The notes under the pieces: generated by a model
What the model saw: only the letters and a program-made list of their open reading frames with translations
Databases searched by the model: none
Told to the model about the DNA's origin: nothing
Assembly: GCA_024760905.1 (NCBI GenBank)
Contig: CM045746.1
Coordinates: forward strand, 7,431,466 to 7,495,465
Reading direction: 5' to 3'
DNA from: Plotosus lineatus
Lineage: Eukaryota; Chordata; Actinopteri; Siluriformes; Plotosidae
DNA: 64,000 nt
Shown here: positions 23,226-33,823 of the stretch, piece by piece
Layout of the letters: each line of letters starts with the position of its first letter
Position numbering within the stretch: position 1 is the stretch's first letter
Made by a program: the position numbers and the translations under genes

Positions 23226-24182
23226 TTTTCTAAACTTGATGTGTGATCATATGGATTCATGTGGCTGAAGGGAAAGCTGATGGTGGGAGTTGATTACCTG
23301 CAATCTGATGAAAGCCTGCAGGAGATCAGGAGGAGAAATCCAATCCCGTTCCAGCTCCAGCTGTCAGAAAAAGTGTGAGGAATCCAAAACGAATGATCCG
23401 ATTGCAGGACATAATGAAACAAATGTGGTGCACCTTCGTTCAGGTCCATTTCCCCAGCTGAGCCCTCCTCCAGCTGGAGGATAAAAAATCAAGTTCTGGT
23501 AGCCTGGAAGCATAGTCCTGCGAGGCCGAAGAGGAGGAAATAAGCCTGTGCAGGTAATTCAGCGTGGAGGAGTGTGTGTCATCGATCAAAGAAACAAAAT
23601 GCAGCTAAACGTTTCTCTCCTGGCCAATGCATCATGGGCTGCCACGGTAATCTGCTTCTTCAGATCAACCAGGCACTGTGGGATGAAACCTACGTGAATT
23701 TAGCCTATAACCTGCTGAGGTTCCACTTTTAAAACAATTCCAGAATTATTGGCACCCTTTATAACAAACCCATCAAATTCATATAAAACTATAAAAGGAA
23801 TAAGAATTGTATTGTGATGTTTTGAGCTGAAACAAATCATGATACAGTTACTTTAGAGTGAAGCAAAAAAAGAAAAAGAAAAAAAAAGCCAGTATTTTTA
23901 AAAATGTAATAATAATTTAAAAAAGTACACATGTTTATTGATATTTACTTTTAAAATTTTTATTCATGTTTGAGGGCCATTATTCTTAAAATAAAAATAC
24001 AGTATGCTAGATATATTGAACAGAATTAATGCAAACAACAACAATGATAAAAAACAATAATGGATACAAAAGTATATATCTGTTAACCTATCTATAATTT
24101 GAGGGTTAGGGTACAATGAAAAAAAAAAAGATTACCTTGTTTACAAAAATGCTAATTTCCATTTTAGCCTTACTTTGATATG
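23226..24182. other. Unassigned stretch
   Basis: No element or gene recognised. The first 470 bp (to about 23700) are mixed in composition and unlike the AT-rich DNA that follows, and hold a 64-codon frame at 23290-23484 without a domain. This could be single-copy, possibly conserved DNA, but I cannot tell from one sequence. Confidence 0.4.
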
Positions 24183-24370
24183 AGATTTCCTTTCGGCTAT
24201 TTCCCTTTATCAGGGGTCGCCACAGCAAATGATTCGCACGATTGATTTGGCATAGGTTTTTACGTCGGATGCCCTTCCTGACACAACCCTTTAGCAATGG
24301 ACAGAAACACGCTGACGGCGTTGCAGCTACTCTTAAGAAAGTCAGCAATGGTTCTTTTACATGAACCTCT
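24183..24370 (-). mobile_element. SINE-A with RTE-like 3' end, truncated
   Basis: Reverse copy: complement of ...GGCGACCCCTGATAAAGGG...GCCGAAAGGAAATC, the leader-like segment (GGGCATCCGACGTAAAAAC in SINE sense) and part of the core. RTE copy B is inserted at its truncated edge. Confidence 0.85.
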
Positions 24371-24420
24371 TACCATAGACTTTGATATTTTCTTTCTTCT
24401 TTTCCTTTCGGCTGTTCCCT

Positions 24421-25364
24421 TCAGGGGTCGCCACAGCAAATGATCTGCCTCCATCTCTCCCTATCCTCTGCATCTTCTACTCTTACTCCAACGACCTTCA
24501 TGTCCGCCTTCACCGCATCCATAAATCTTCTCTTTGGTCTTCCTCTGGGCCTTTTGCCTGGTAGTTCCAACCTCAGCATCCTATGACCAATATACTCATT
24601 ATCCCTCCTCTGTACATGTCCAAACCATCTCAATCTAGCCTCTCTGACTTTGTCTCCAAAACATCTAACATGTGCTGTCCCTCTGATGTACTCATTTCTG
24701 ATCCTATCCATCCTCGTTACTCCCAAAGAGAACCTCAACATTTTCATCTCTGCTACCTCCAACTCTGACTCCTGTCTTTTCCCCAGGGCCACTGTCTCTA
24801 AACCATACAACATTGCTGGCCTCATCACCGTCTTGTACACTTTTCCCTTCATTCTTGCCGATGCTCTCCTATCACACATCACACCGCACACTTTTCTCCA
24901 TCCATTCCAACCTGCCTGCACGCGCTTCTTCACCTCTTTTCCACACTCTCCATTGCTCTGGATTGTTGAGCCTAAGTACTTAAAATCCTCCACCTTCTTT
25001 ATCTCTGCCCCCTGTAACCTCAAAGTTCCTCTTGGGTCCTTGTCGTTCACACACATGTATTCTGTCTTACTAAGACTAACCTTCAATCCCCTCCTTTCCA
25101 GGGCATACCTCCACCTCTCTAGATTTTCCTCCACTTGGTCTCTGCTCTCACGACAGATCACTATGTCATCTTGTCATCTGCAAACATCATAGTCCATGGA
25201 GATTCTTGTCTAACCTCGTCTGTTAGCCTGTCCATCACAATCGCAAACAAGAAGGGGCTGAGAGCTGACCCTTGATGCAGTCCCACCTCCACCTTGAACT
25301 CTTCTGTCACACCGACAGCACACCTCACCACTGTCTTACATCTCTCATACATGTCCTGCACCAC
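24421..25364 (-). pseudogene. RTE ORF, rest of RT and C-terminus, out of frame
   Basis: Two further pieces complete the protein. 25161-25364 has GLHQGSALSPFLFAIVMD and the catalytic FADD. 24421-25161 has the thumb and C-terminal region ending RPRGRPKRRFMDAV...ICCGDP. They are separated by an 8-bp local duplication near 25165-25180 (TGTCATC repeated) and from the upstream ORF by the 5-bp deletion. Only these two lesions separate copy B from a continuous frame of about 1000 codons. Confidence 0.85.
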
Positions 25365-25365
25365 T

Positions 25366-27474
25366 CTAACATACTTCTCTGCCAGACTTCCTCATGCAAT
25401 ACCACAGTTCTTCTCTCAGCACCCTGTCATATGCTTTCTCCAGATCCACAAAGGCACAATGCAGCTCCTTCTGACCTTCTCTGTACTTCTCTATTAACAT
25501 CCTCAAAGCAAACACTGCATCTGTGGTGCTCTTTCTTGGCATGAAACCAAACTGTTGTTCACAAATGCTGACCTCTGCCCTTAGTCTTGCTTCCACTATT
25601 CTTTCCCATAGCTTCATTGTATGGCTCATCAACTTTATCCCTCTGTAGTTGCCACAACTCTGTACATCTCCCTTGTTCGAAAAAATGGGCACACGCACAC
25701 TTCTCCTCCATTCCTCTGGCATCTGCTCACTTTCTAAGACCTTGTTGAATATTCTTGTCAGAAAATTTACTGCTACCTCCCCTAGACACTTCCATACCTC
25801 AACTGGTATGTCATCAGGGCCAACTGCCTTTCCACTCTTCATCCTCTTCAATGCCCTCCTCACTTCTCCCTTACTAATCTTTGCCACTTCCTGCTCCTCA
25901 ACGGTCACCCCTTCTACTCTTTTTTCTCTCTCATTTTCCTCATTCATCAGCTCTTCAAAGTACTCTTTCCATCTTCCCAGCACACTTCTGTCATCAGTCA
26001 ATACATTTCCCTCTCTGTCCTTTATCACTCTAACTTGCTGCACGTCTTTCCCATCTCTATTTCTCTGCTGTGCTAACCTGTATAGATCATTTTCTCCCTC
26101 CTTACTGTTCAACCTATCATACAAGTCATCATACGCCCTCTGTTTGGCCTTTGACACTGCTACCTTCGCCTTACGCTGTGTCTCCCTGTACTCCTGTTTA
26201 CTCTCTTCGGTCTTCTCAATGTCCCACTTCTTCTTGGCTAACCTCTTCTTTTGTACACACTCCTGCACTTCCTCATTCCACCACCAAGTCTCCTTATGTA
26301 CTTTCATTCCAGAGGACACACCAAGTACTCTCCTACCGGTCTCCCTGATCACATTGGCTGTGGTTGTCCAGTCCTCTGGAAGCACTTCCTGACTACCCAA
26401 AGCCTGTTTCAACTCCTCCTTGAAGACAACACGACACTCTTCCTTTTTCAGCTTCCACCACTTTGTCTTCTGCTCTGCCTTTGCCTTTTTCACCTTTCTC
26501 ACCATCAGTGTCATCCTGCACACCACCATCCTATGCTGTTTGGCAACACTCTCACCCACTACTACTTTGCAGTCACTGACTTCCTTCAAATTACATCGCC
26601 TACACAAGATGTAGTCTACCTGTGTGCTCTTACCTCCGCATTCATAAGTCACCCTATGCTTCTGTTTCTTCTTGAAGAAAGTATTCACCACAGCCATTTC
26701 CATCCTTTTTGCAAAATCGATCAACATCTGTCCTTCTGTGTTCCTGTCCTGGATACCAAACCTGCCCATCACTTCCTCGTCTCCTCTGTTGCCTGCACCA
26801 ACATGTCCATTTAAGTCTGCTCCAATGACCACTCTTTCACCTCTGGGGGTACTCTGCATCACTTCATCTAAGTCACTCCAGAATCTCTCCTTCTCTTCTA
26901 GCTTACATCCTGCCTGTGGGGCATAAGCACTAACAACATTGACCATCACGCCTTCAATTTCTAACTTGAGACTCATCACTCTGTCTGACACTCTTTTCAC
27001 TTCTAGAACATTCCTGAAAAACTCCTCCTTCAAGATGACTCCTACTCCATTTCTCTTCCCATCCACACCATTATAAAACAGTTTAAACCCTGCTCCTAAG
27101 CTTCTAGCCTTTCTACCTTTCCACCTTGTCTCCTGAACACACAGTATGTCCACCTTCCTCCTCTGCATCATGTCAGCCAGCTCCCTATCTTTTCCTTGCA
27201 TAGTTCCAACATTCAAAGTCCCTACTCTCAGTCCTAGGCTCACGCATTTCCTCTTCTCTATCTGCCTACGGACACGCCTCCCGCCTCTCCTTCGACGTCT
27301 TCGACCAACAGTAGTCCAATTTCCATCAGCACCCTGTTGGTTGACAGCACTGATGGCGGTCGTTGTTAACCCGGGCCTCGACCGATCCGGTATGAATTCT
27401 GTATTGATCATTTGCATTTTTAAATGTGGCAGAAGTTTTACGCCGGATGCCCTTCCTGTCGCAACCCTCAGCAT
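25366..27474 (-). CDS. RTE ORF: endonuclease and N-terminal RT
   Basis: An open frame of 702 codons with possible start at 27474. Residues 1-80 are a basic leader. An APE-type endonuclease follows at about 82-320, with QETRW (114-118), GADLNGHVGAGN (218-229), VDYILCRR (286-293) and KQHR (312-315) as its active-site blocks. A linker leads to the RT at about 555-702, with SGKAVGPDDIPVEVW, NYRGIKLMSHTMKLWERIVE and motif A FVDLEKAYDRV (Asp677). The frame ends early because 5 bp are missing near 25384 relative to copies A, D and E. The endonuclease would nick target DNA and the RT copy the RNA at the nick. Confidence 0.9.
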   Translation of the reverse strand: MLRVATGRASGVKLLPHLKMQMINTEFIPDRSRPGLTTTAISAVNQQGADGNWTTVGRRRRRRGGRRVRRQIEKRKCVSLGLRVGTLNVGTMQGKDRELADMMQRRKVDILCVQETRWKGRKARSLGAGFKLFYNGVDGKRNGVGVILKEEFFRNVLEVKRVSDRVMSLKLEIEGVMVNVVSAYAPQAGCKLEEKERFWSDLDEVMQSTPRGERVVIGADLNGHVGAGNRGDEEVMGRFGIQDRNTEGQMLIDFAKRMEMAVVNTFFKKKQKHRVTYECGGKSTQVDYILCRRCNLKEVSDCKVVVGESVAKQHRMVVCRMTLMVRKVKKAKAEQKTKWWKLKKEECRVVFKEELKQALGSQEVLPEDWTTTANVIRETGRRVLGVSSGMKVHKETWWWNEEVQECVQKKRLAKKKWDIEKTEESKQEYRETQRKAKVAVSKAKQRAYDDLYDRLNSKEGENDLYRLAQQRNRDGKDVQQVRVIKDREGNVLTDDRSVLGRWKEYFEELMNEENEREKRVEGVTVEEQEVAKISKGEVRRALKRMKSGKAVGPDDIPVEVWKCLGEVAVNFLTRIFNKVLESEQMPEEWRRSVRVPIFSNKGDVQSCGNYRGIKLMSHTMKLWERIVEARLRAEVSICEQQFGFMPRKSTTDAVFALRMLIEKYREGQKELHCAFVDLEKAYDRVLREELWYCMRKSGREVC

Positions 27475-27738
27475 TTATCCGGGCTTGGGACCGGCATAAG
27501 GGGGAGAGACACTGGTTAGTGCCCCCCCCCCCGCGCGCCTCATGGCTGCATTTACCATAGACTTTGATGTAAGTGTCGTTAATGCTTTAACTGTTTATTT
27601 TAAATTATCTATCTCTCTTATCTAGCTTACACAGGTATATATTTATTATATATGTACACCTAATATACATATACTCATTGCTAATTCCTTGTTATGTCAA
27701 TGTTTTACTTCAATGCTGGTTATATTATTTACTATATA

Positions 27739-28025
27739 CAGTGGTACCTCACTTTACCAAATTAATCCATTCCAGAGCCTTTATCTTAAACTGAACCGCA
27801 TTTTCCATGTAAAAAGTGTGATTCGTTTTAAGGCCCTCCAATACTTCCCCCTAAACCCTTTACAAATTATAAAAGCATACCTTTTTAGACCTCCTTCTGC
27901 TTCAATATCGTACCGATGGTAGACAGGTTTGGCCATATTCCTTTACGATATCACTCGAGCCTGTTTTTTCTTCTCACTCGCACCGGAAATCATGCACATG
28001 TGTGTGTGTGCGTGTGTGTGTGCAT

Positions 28026-28072
<47 letters not shown>

Positions 28073-28545
28073 CGTGCGTGTGTTGACCATGTCTTCTTAG
28101 CAGAGTTTTAATCTTACAAATGTTTATGGAAGGTTAAAATCCTGAGTCAAGCGATAAAGCATAAAACAACAGTAATTATGTCCTTTACACGAAAAGCATT
28201 ATTGGAGATAATAGCCAATATATAATAGCAATGCAGAATAGCCAATGGGAGGGAGGGAGCTGCGTCATCCCTCCTAGATAATGAGACGATAGTGGGGCGG
28301 GATGTTTGAACGTCATTGATGGAAGAGCAGCTTGTGCATTGTTTGAATGTTTGAATGGCGTGTTTTAAAGTTTGAATGGTGCGTTTTAATGTTTGAATGG
28401 CGCATTTGAATGTTTGAATGGCGCGTTTGGCGCATTTCGTAAGGATAACTTGTTTCGTATACAGAGATAAAAAAAAATTTGGAAAATGCTTTTCGTAACC
28501 AGGATTTTTCATTTTCTGGGACTATCATAAGGCGAGGTACCACTC
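27739..28545. mobile_element. MITE-2 with TIR AGTGGTACCTC
   Basis: Ends CAGTGGTACCTCACTTTA and (complement) GAGTGGTACCTCGCCTTA form the inverted repeat, with TA on both sides; length 807 bp. The interior has a long (GT)n run (about 28000-28080) and a tandem array of about 20-bp units based on GTTTGAATGGCGCGTTTTAA (28334-28440). There is no coding capacity. A pogo/Tigger-like source is likely from the end sequence and TA duplication. Confidence 0.85.
27993..28082. repeat. (GT)n microsatellite within MITE-2
   Basis: GT run with scattered GC variants at its edges. Confidence 0.95.
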
Positions 28546-28960
28546 TATACTGCAAATGTATTATCTTGTTTACTGTATATGTAGGTACAGAATGATCTGG
28601 AGAGGGATGGGCTCTGCCAGGCCAAATCAGCCCAAGTCTCGCCATGAAGGCACCCCAACGACATCCTCAGATGTTAAGGGATAAGTGAAATGAAGTGAAG
28701 GTACAGAATGTAATTCCATCAACATTCTAATTTCCGATAATACATATGATACATTTCAATAATAAATAATTTCACTGATAATTTGGTTTAAAAATGTCAG
28801 CAGTAGCACTTAGTCACAAAATGATTATTGCACTCATATTACAAATAACAATAGTGTATAGTTCTATAACAATAGATATACCAATATATATAACAATAGA
28901 TTACATATACATATAGATACATATTACATAACAATATAACAATAGTTCTATAATAATAGA
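28546..28960. other. Unassigned AT-rich stretch
   Basis: It contains an ACAATAG-based irregular repeat (about 28845-28955). The word ATTACAAATAACAATAGTGT (28838-28857) recurs exactly at 29317-29336 on the far side of the next SINE. Confidence 0.6.
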
Positions 28961-29316
28961 AGGGGCAGTGGTGGTCTAGTGGTATAGGGCGCTGGATCGC
29001 TGATCCAAAGGTTGGGGGTTCGAGTCCCACTCTCCACAAGGTTGTCACTGTCCCTCCCAGTGCAGCTAACGGGGTTATCAAAGGCAGGCCATGTCTCTCA
29101 CTGTCTATGGTGAGAGGCATGTAAAAGAACCATTGCTGACTTTCGTAAAGAGTAGGCTGCAAAGTCGTCAGCGTGTTTCTGTCCCTTGCTATAAAAGGGT
29201 TGTGACAGAAAGGCATATGATGTAAAAACTTCTGCCAAATCAAACGTGCGAATCAAATGATTCGCTATGGCGTCTCCTGAGTAAAAGGGAAAAAGCCAAA
29301 AGGAAGACAGACAGAC
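28961..29316 (+). mobile_element. SINE-A, complete copy with RTE-like 3' end
   Basis: The best complete example. The tRNA-derived head starts GGGGCAGTGGTGGTCTAGTG (A box) and has the B box GGTTCGAGTCC at 29015-29025, together an internal RNA polymerase III promoter. Then comes the core (GCAGCTAACGGGGTTATCAA ... GTCAGCGTGTTTCTGTCCC), a segment like the RTE 5' leader (GTTGTGACAGAAAGGCAT..., 29208-29240), and the RTE-like 3' end TATGGCGTCTCCTGAG...GCCAAAAGGAAG. A 20-bp identical word flanks it (28838-28857 and 29317-29336), although about 100 bp of local repeat lies between the left word and the head. Confidence 0.93.
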
Positions 29317-29336
29317 ATTACAAATAACAATAGTGT

Positions 29337-29992
29337 CCATAATTGAATGTTATCATAATTTAGTACCATAGACGATCGTAAAAGTATTAAATATTACTGT
29401 AAAAATACTATACACATATACTGTGATAGTTCTTTTTTCAGAAGGAACAAATTTTTCAAATAAATGCTAATATGAATTTCATTCACCATTAGCTTCTATT
29501 ATTCTCTGCCTGGAACATGAGGAAGACAAACTCCCTGTGTTTTCTAATCTGTGTGATCAAAAAGTTTATGTGATCTCAATAGAAGGCAATGAAATGATGC
29601 AGAAGCGGTGCAATAGTGCTAAATTTGCTAGCATAACAGTAACAAGGAAAAAACAACCGCTCAAAGCTGAGATCAAAGCTACAAAGAAGCCAAAGGAAGG
29701 AAGCGTGAAACCCATCCGTTACTCAGACATCATGATGCATTATTCATCAAAGCTCTTAGATCATCTTATTCACAATGAATGAGCTGTCGGAGAATTAGCG
29801 CTTAGCGAAGCCCATGTGAACCTGGCTGTCAGTGGCCTTGTGGAGTTAAAGTCAGGAATGTTGGGTGAAATTTTACATCATGCTGGCTGCTATGCTAATT
29901 AAGCGTTGTGGTTAATCTAAGTGTAGAAGCCATTCTGTAATTATAGCAACAATAATAAACCCATTTTATCTTATCTCAGAGATGAAGAATTT
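29337..29992. other. Unassigned stretch with an 81-codon frame
   Basis: The frame at 29537-29782 is Lys-rich (ITVTRKKQPLKAEIKATKKP) and starts with ATG, but it has no domain I recognise and no supporting splice or poly(A) signal. I do not call it a gene. Confidence 0.4.
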
Positions 29993-30001
29993 ATCTGAAA
30001 T

Positions 30002-30349
30002 AGTTCAGTTCAGTTTCTGTAACCGCTTAATCCTAGTTTGGGTTGCGGGGAGGCTGGTGCCCATCCCAGCCAACTTCGGGCGAGGGCAGAGTATATCCTG
30101 GACAGCTCGCCAGGCCATCGCAGGGCAAAAACACGCTGACGGCTTTGCAGCCTACTCTTGTCGAAAGTCATCAAAATGGTTCTTTTACATGCCTCACACC
30201 ATAGACAGTGAGAGATATGGCTGGCCTTTGATAACCCAGTGAACTGCACTGGGGGGGGGGGCAGTGACAACCTTGTGGAGAGTGGGACTCGAACCCCCAA
30301 CCTTTTGATCAGCGATCCAGCGCCCTATACCATTAGACCACCACTGCCC
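30002..30349 (-). mobile_element. SINE-A, complete copy with LINE-2-like 3' end
   Basis: Reverse copy with an intact tRNA head (complement of GGGCAGTGGTGGTCTAATGG and B box GGGTTCGAGTCCC) and the same core as the copy at 28961, but a different 3' third: the complement of CGCCCGAAGTTGGCTGGGAT ... CTAGGATTAAGCGGTTACAG. A 9-bp target duplication TATCTGAAA lies at 29993-30001 and 30350-30358. With the copy at 28961 it shows one SINE head attached to two unrelated tails. Confidence 0.93.
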
Positions 30350-30722
30350 TATCTGAAACGGAATAGAATCAATTTCAGAAAGGGGTTTTGGTGAGCTCAG
30401 AGCTACTAGCTCAAAATGATGCTTCGACAAATATTTGCGCTTATCTAAAATAATAGGATTTCAAGCATTGACCTTAAGGTTTAAGTTAGTGTGACCTACT
30501 AGTTCAAAACGGGATTAGCCGGTAGGGTAAAGGTAAACACATTCAGTCATTTCCAAATGTCATTAAGGCTATTTAGCATGCATGCTACGTTATAATGAGT
30601 TTTTTTAAAGGGCTTATTAGGTTCGTACCAGCTAAGGCAAAATTATATCAGCCATCCAGGCAAGTACATTCCAAAAAAAAAAAAAATAGCTCTGAAAAAA
30701 TAAATAACTGAAAAAGATCAAT
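30350..30722. other. Unassigned stretch
   Basis: AT-rich DNA without a recognised feature; a poly(A) run at 30674-30687. Confidence 0.5.
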
Positions 30723-30900
30723 AGCCGCAATGGTGGCCTGGTGGTAGGGTGCTGGACTAATGATCCCAAGGTTAGGGGTTCAAGCCCCACTATTAATAGG
30801 TCATTGGCATGTACTTTGCCCTTGCCCAAAGTTGAGATGGGCAGCAGTCTCCGTGTGATCCTAATCAATATTAAATTATTCAGAAAATGAATGAAAAAAA
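30723..30900 (+). mobile_element. SINE-A head joined to LINE-2-like 3' end, coreless
   Basis: The tRNA head (GCAATGGTGGCCTGGTGGTA, B box GGTTCAAGCCC) is followed after a short linker by the 3' part CTTTGCCCTTGCCCAAAGTT ... AATTATTCAGAAAATGAATG. The core is missing, so this is an internally deleted variant. Confidence 0.85.
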
Positions 30901-31126
30901 AAAATCAGTGAGTTAGTTTAGTAGGTCGGGTAAAGAAATTGTTCTTTAAATTTGAATAAAATGACTATTAAAAGACTTTTAAATCCCATCAGCCAATATT
31001 TTACTCGCAACAGGACATAGATAACATAACAAATGTTTAAAATAAGAAATTTTAATTTGATTTCTGCTACAGGGCCCTGTTACAGACATGATAGTTGTGA
31101 GTTGTTCTCCCAACTGAATGTTTTTA

Positions 31127-31403
31127 TACTCATTCATGAATTTCCTAAACCGCTTAATCCTAATTAGCATCACGGGAAGACTGGTGCCCGTGTCCGCCGA
31201 CTGACATGTACATTCTCTTTCTGAAAGTCAGCAACGGCTCTTTTACATGAACTTCTCACCGCAGACAGTGAGAGACATGGCCAGCCTTTGATAACCCAGT
31301 TGGTTGCTCTGGGGGTCAGCAATGACAACCTGGTGATAGTAGGGCTTGAAACCCCAACCTTCAAATCAAAAATCCAGCACCTTCCCATCAGGCCACCACT
31401 GAC
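31127..31403 (-). mobile_element. SINE-A with LINE-2-like 3' end, internally deleted
   Basis: Complement of the tail (ACCGCTTAATCCTAATTAGC), a shortened middle, the core and a decayed tRNA head ending CAGGCCACCACTGACCC. Confidence 0.85.
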
Positions 31404-31534
31404 CCTCTTTTTATATTCCCTTGCTTTTTTAACCATTTGTTGCCCCCATTCCAACGTTTTTGTGACTTCTAGCAGGCATCAAATGTGTGTATAGAATTTA
31501 AAAAATTTTTCTTTTAAGCATTAGTGATGATCGC

Positions 31535-31680
31535 TGTGGTGTTACCTGGTGGTCAATGTGCTGGATCACTGATACCAAGGTTAGGGGTTCAAGCCACACT
31601 CTCAACAGGTTTTTAAGTTGGGGGCTGACTGTAGTTACCATGCAATTAAATTTAAGCTAATTGATTCATTCATTCATTTC
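31535..31680 (+). mobile_element. SINE-A head fragment
   Basis: tRNA-derived head (TTACCTGGTGGTCAATGTGC..., B-box-like GGTTCAAGCCA) plus a truncated 3' end with (ATTC)n. It abuts the next SINE tail to tail. Confidence 0.75.
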
Positions 31681-31995
31681 TTGAAGCATTTAAACCTACT
31701 AGGGTTATGGAGAGGTTGGAGCCTATCTCAGCCAACCTGGAAAAAAATGCAAGGCATGGCCTGAACAGCCCGACAGGCCAGTGGAAGTGGTTAACACACA
31801 GACACAACTATCCACACCCACACTCACTCCTACGGTCAAGCTGGAACAGCTGGTTAGACTAATGTGCGTAGTTTTGCACTGATTTGCACTGTGGGAGAAA
31901 AATGGGGTACCTGGATGAAACCCATGCAAGCACAGGGATAACTCTACATAGAAATAGCCTCGTCAAACCCAGGACTTGAACCCAGTACCCTCTTG
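31672..31995 (-). mobile_element. SINE-B with LINE-2-like 3' end
   Basis: Reverse copy: the tail complement (CATTCATTTCTTGAAGCATT...), middle block GAGGTTGGAGCCTATCTCAG, body with CCTGGATGAAACCCATGCAA and the head complement CCAGGACTTGAACCCAGTAC...CTTGCTGTGGCGCGG. In forward sense that is a tRNA-like A and B box. Confidence 0.85.
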
Positions 31996-33268
31996 CTGTG
32001 GCGCGGATGTTGTTTTGTAATTAGTGGTTCACTTTAGCAGAGGTTCCAGAGTCGTGCAGAAATGATCCGCTTGCCTCATTATGTTTGCTCGGTCCACAAA
32101 TTCAGAGGCTGCATTTCAACTCAGGCAAGCCAAACAACTTCCTTAAACTGATGCTTCTTAATGTGTTGTTCATTTCACTAAATATCTGTTATATCTGACA
32201 AGAGAAAAGAGGGCTTCTTTTCCCTCTATGAGTCATCCACACAACATTCATCAAAGCTTTTATAGGCAGGAAGAAAACAGAGAAGACTCTGACAATTTTG
32301 TGAAATCCTTCCAATTCATTATTGTCTTCAATCCAAACAAAACCGCTTTTTTCTCTCTGATATTTTAGATATGCACCTCTGAACATACGCGTTATGGATC
32401 CTTTCACAACTCTGCTCTCAAGTCAAATGAAGACAGGGTTAGCAAAATTAGCATAGGCAACTCTGACACGCTAATTAGCACAGGTCACAGAAATATCACT
32501 GTTAGCATGTCACTCAGTGGGTTTCATTAACAAAGCTATATGTTCTAAGTTTTTTATTTGTTTATTTATTTTTAGTAGAGAAGATATTTTGACGATGAGA
32601 GAGCGAGAGAGAGAGAGAGAGCGCCTCATTGGGTTTATTTCATTCTTGAACTAGCTGTGTAGATTAATGCTAAGTCTCCGCATCATGCTTATTGTAGCGT
32701 TCTTGCATTAGCATGCTTAGCATAATGCTTGTTCCTTAATTGGTGTGTTCAACATAGCAGTAGTTCCTGCACTAGTCTGTTTACTATAATGCTAAAACAC
32801 AATGTATATCATTTGCTCCTGGTGTACTCTCTTCATCATTTGTAGGAGCAGTGAGGTGTGTGTGTGTGTTTGTGTGAGACAAGGTGTGACATTTTGAAGA
32901 ACATGTTTATTTCAAACAGCCTGCAGCTAGAACTCCCATTAGCACTCAGCACAAAGAGTGAGATTGGATGGGAGAGTCTGATGCAGAGTGAGAGGAAAGG
33001 GACAAGGGAAGAAAGAGAGAGGTGTTATGACCTCTGGGATGTCAGAAACTAAGGTTGGACCCTTGAGTGCCCACTATACTTCCGGATCAAATAGTGCCCA
33101 AGTGGCCAAAAAACAAAACAAACAAACAAAAAGACCCCTCTTTTTTGTGATTTAACATCAACAGTTGGCACGAATGTTATTTGTTAGTTTGTTTACTACT
33201 AGTCATTTTACTATAGAATTTTAATTAGATTGTGACTGATGGTTCTTATCTATAGTTTGCATCTTTGA
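31996..33268. other. Unassigned stretch
   Basis: AT-rich DNA with several repeats of the word TTAGCAT/TAGCATG (32440-32790) but no defined unit. There is (GA)n at 32602-32622 and (GT)n at 32856-32870. No gene found. Confidence 0.5.
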
Positions 33269-33269
33269 C

Positions 33270-33525
33270 TACCCCAAGTGCAGCTAACTGGGTTATCAAA
33301 AGCCGGCCATGTCTCTCAGTGTCTATGGGGAGAGGCTCATGTAAAAGAACTATTGCTGACTTTCGACAAGAGTAGGCTGCATAGCCCTCAGCGTGTTTTG
33401 ATGGCTTGACGAGATGTCCAGGGTGTACTCTGCCCATGCTCGAAGTTGGCTGGGATGGGTGCCAACCTCCCCATGACCCTAATTCGGATTAAGCGATTAC
33501 AGAGAATAAATGAATGAATCTTTGA
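33270..33525 (+). mobile_element. SINE-A with LINE-2-like 3' end, headless
   Basis: Core (GCAGCTAACTGGGTTATCAA...) and the second type of 3' part (CGAAGTTGGCTGGGATGGGT ... CGGATTAAGCGATTACAGAG, GAAT tail). The tRNA head is absent. Confidence 0.88.
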
Positions 33526-33669
33526 CTACATGGTAGTTTTTGGGTTAGGGTGTGAACTACAATGCTAGTTTCTGTTCTGTTTTGTAGTTCTAAAACTTCA
33601 TTATTAGCTTACTGCCACTGTTACTATCTAGGGCTACATTTCTTTTAACACATATACACATATACACAC

Positions 33670-33681
33670 ACACACACACAC

Positions 33682-33728
<47 letters not shown>

Positions 33729-33756
33729 CATATACACACACAGACACACACACACG
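33670..33756. repeat. (CA)n and (TA)n microsatellites
   Basis: CA, TA and again CA runs directly before MITE-1, similar to the simple repeats beside the other MITE-1 copies. Confidence 0.95.
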
Positions 33757-33823
33757 CACGGGGGTCCCTCGCTACTTCGCGCTTCAATTCATGCAGCTTC
33801 AGTGCATCGCATTTTTAAAAAAT
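33757..33823. mobile_element. MITE-1, left half of a split copy
   Basis: GGGTCCCTCGCTACTTCGCG ... AATATTCAT matches the left 90 bp of the complete copy. The right half resumes at 44206, after RTE copy C and its nested gypsy element. Confidence 0.88.

Larger units (their letters stand above)
24387..27552 (-). mobile_element. RTE-type LINE, copy B, full length
   Basis: A complete 3166-bp insertion with a perfect 16-bp target duplication, TACCATAGACTTTGAT, at 24371-24386 and 27553-27568. The 3' end (plus-strand low side) shows the complement of GGCGACCCCTGAAGGGAAC and a GAA-type tail. The 5' leader includes GGCATCCGGCGTAAAACTTC. It is the reference copy here because nothing large is missing. 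RTE copies are normally 5'-truncated, so a full-length one with an intact duplication is recent. Confidence 0.95.

Noticed and set aside
29010..29030. Possible functional tRNA gene at SINE heads
   Set aside because: The A and B boxes are present but the sequence does not continue as a tRNA 3' half; it runs into the SINE core, and the same arrangement recurs at many sites.
29537..29782. 81-codon Lys-rich ORF as a host gene
   Set aside because: No domain, no splice or poly(A) support; the length is within chance for the local composition.
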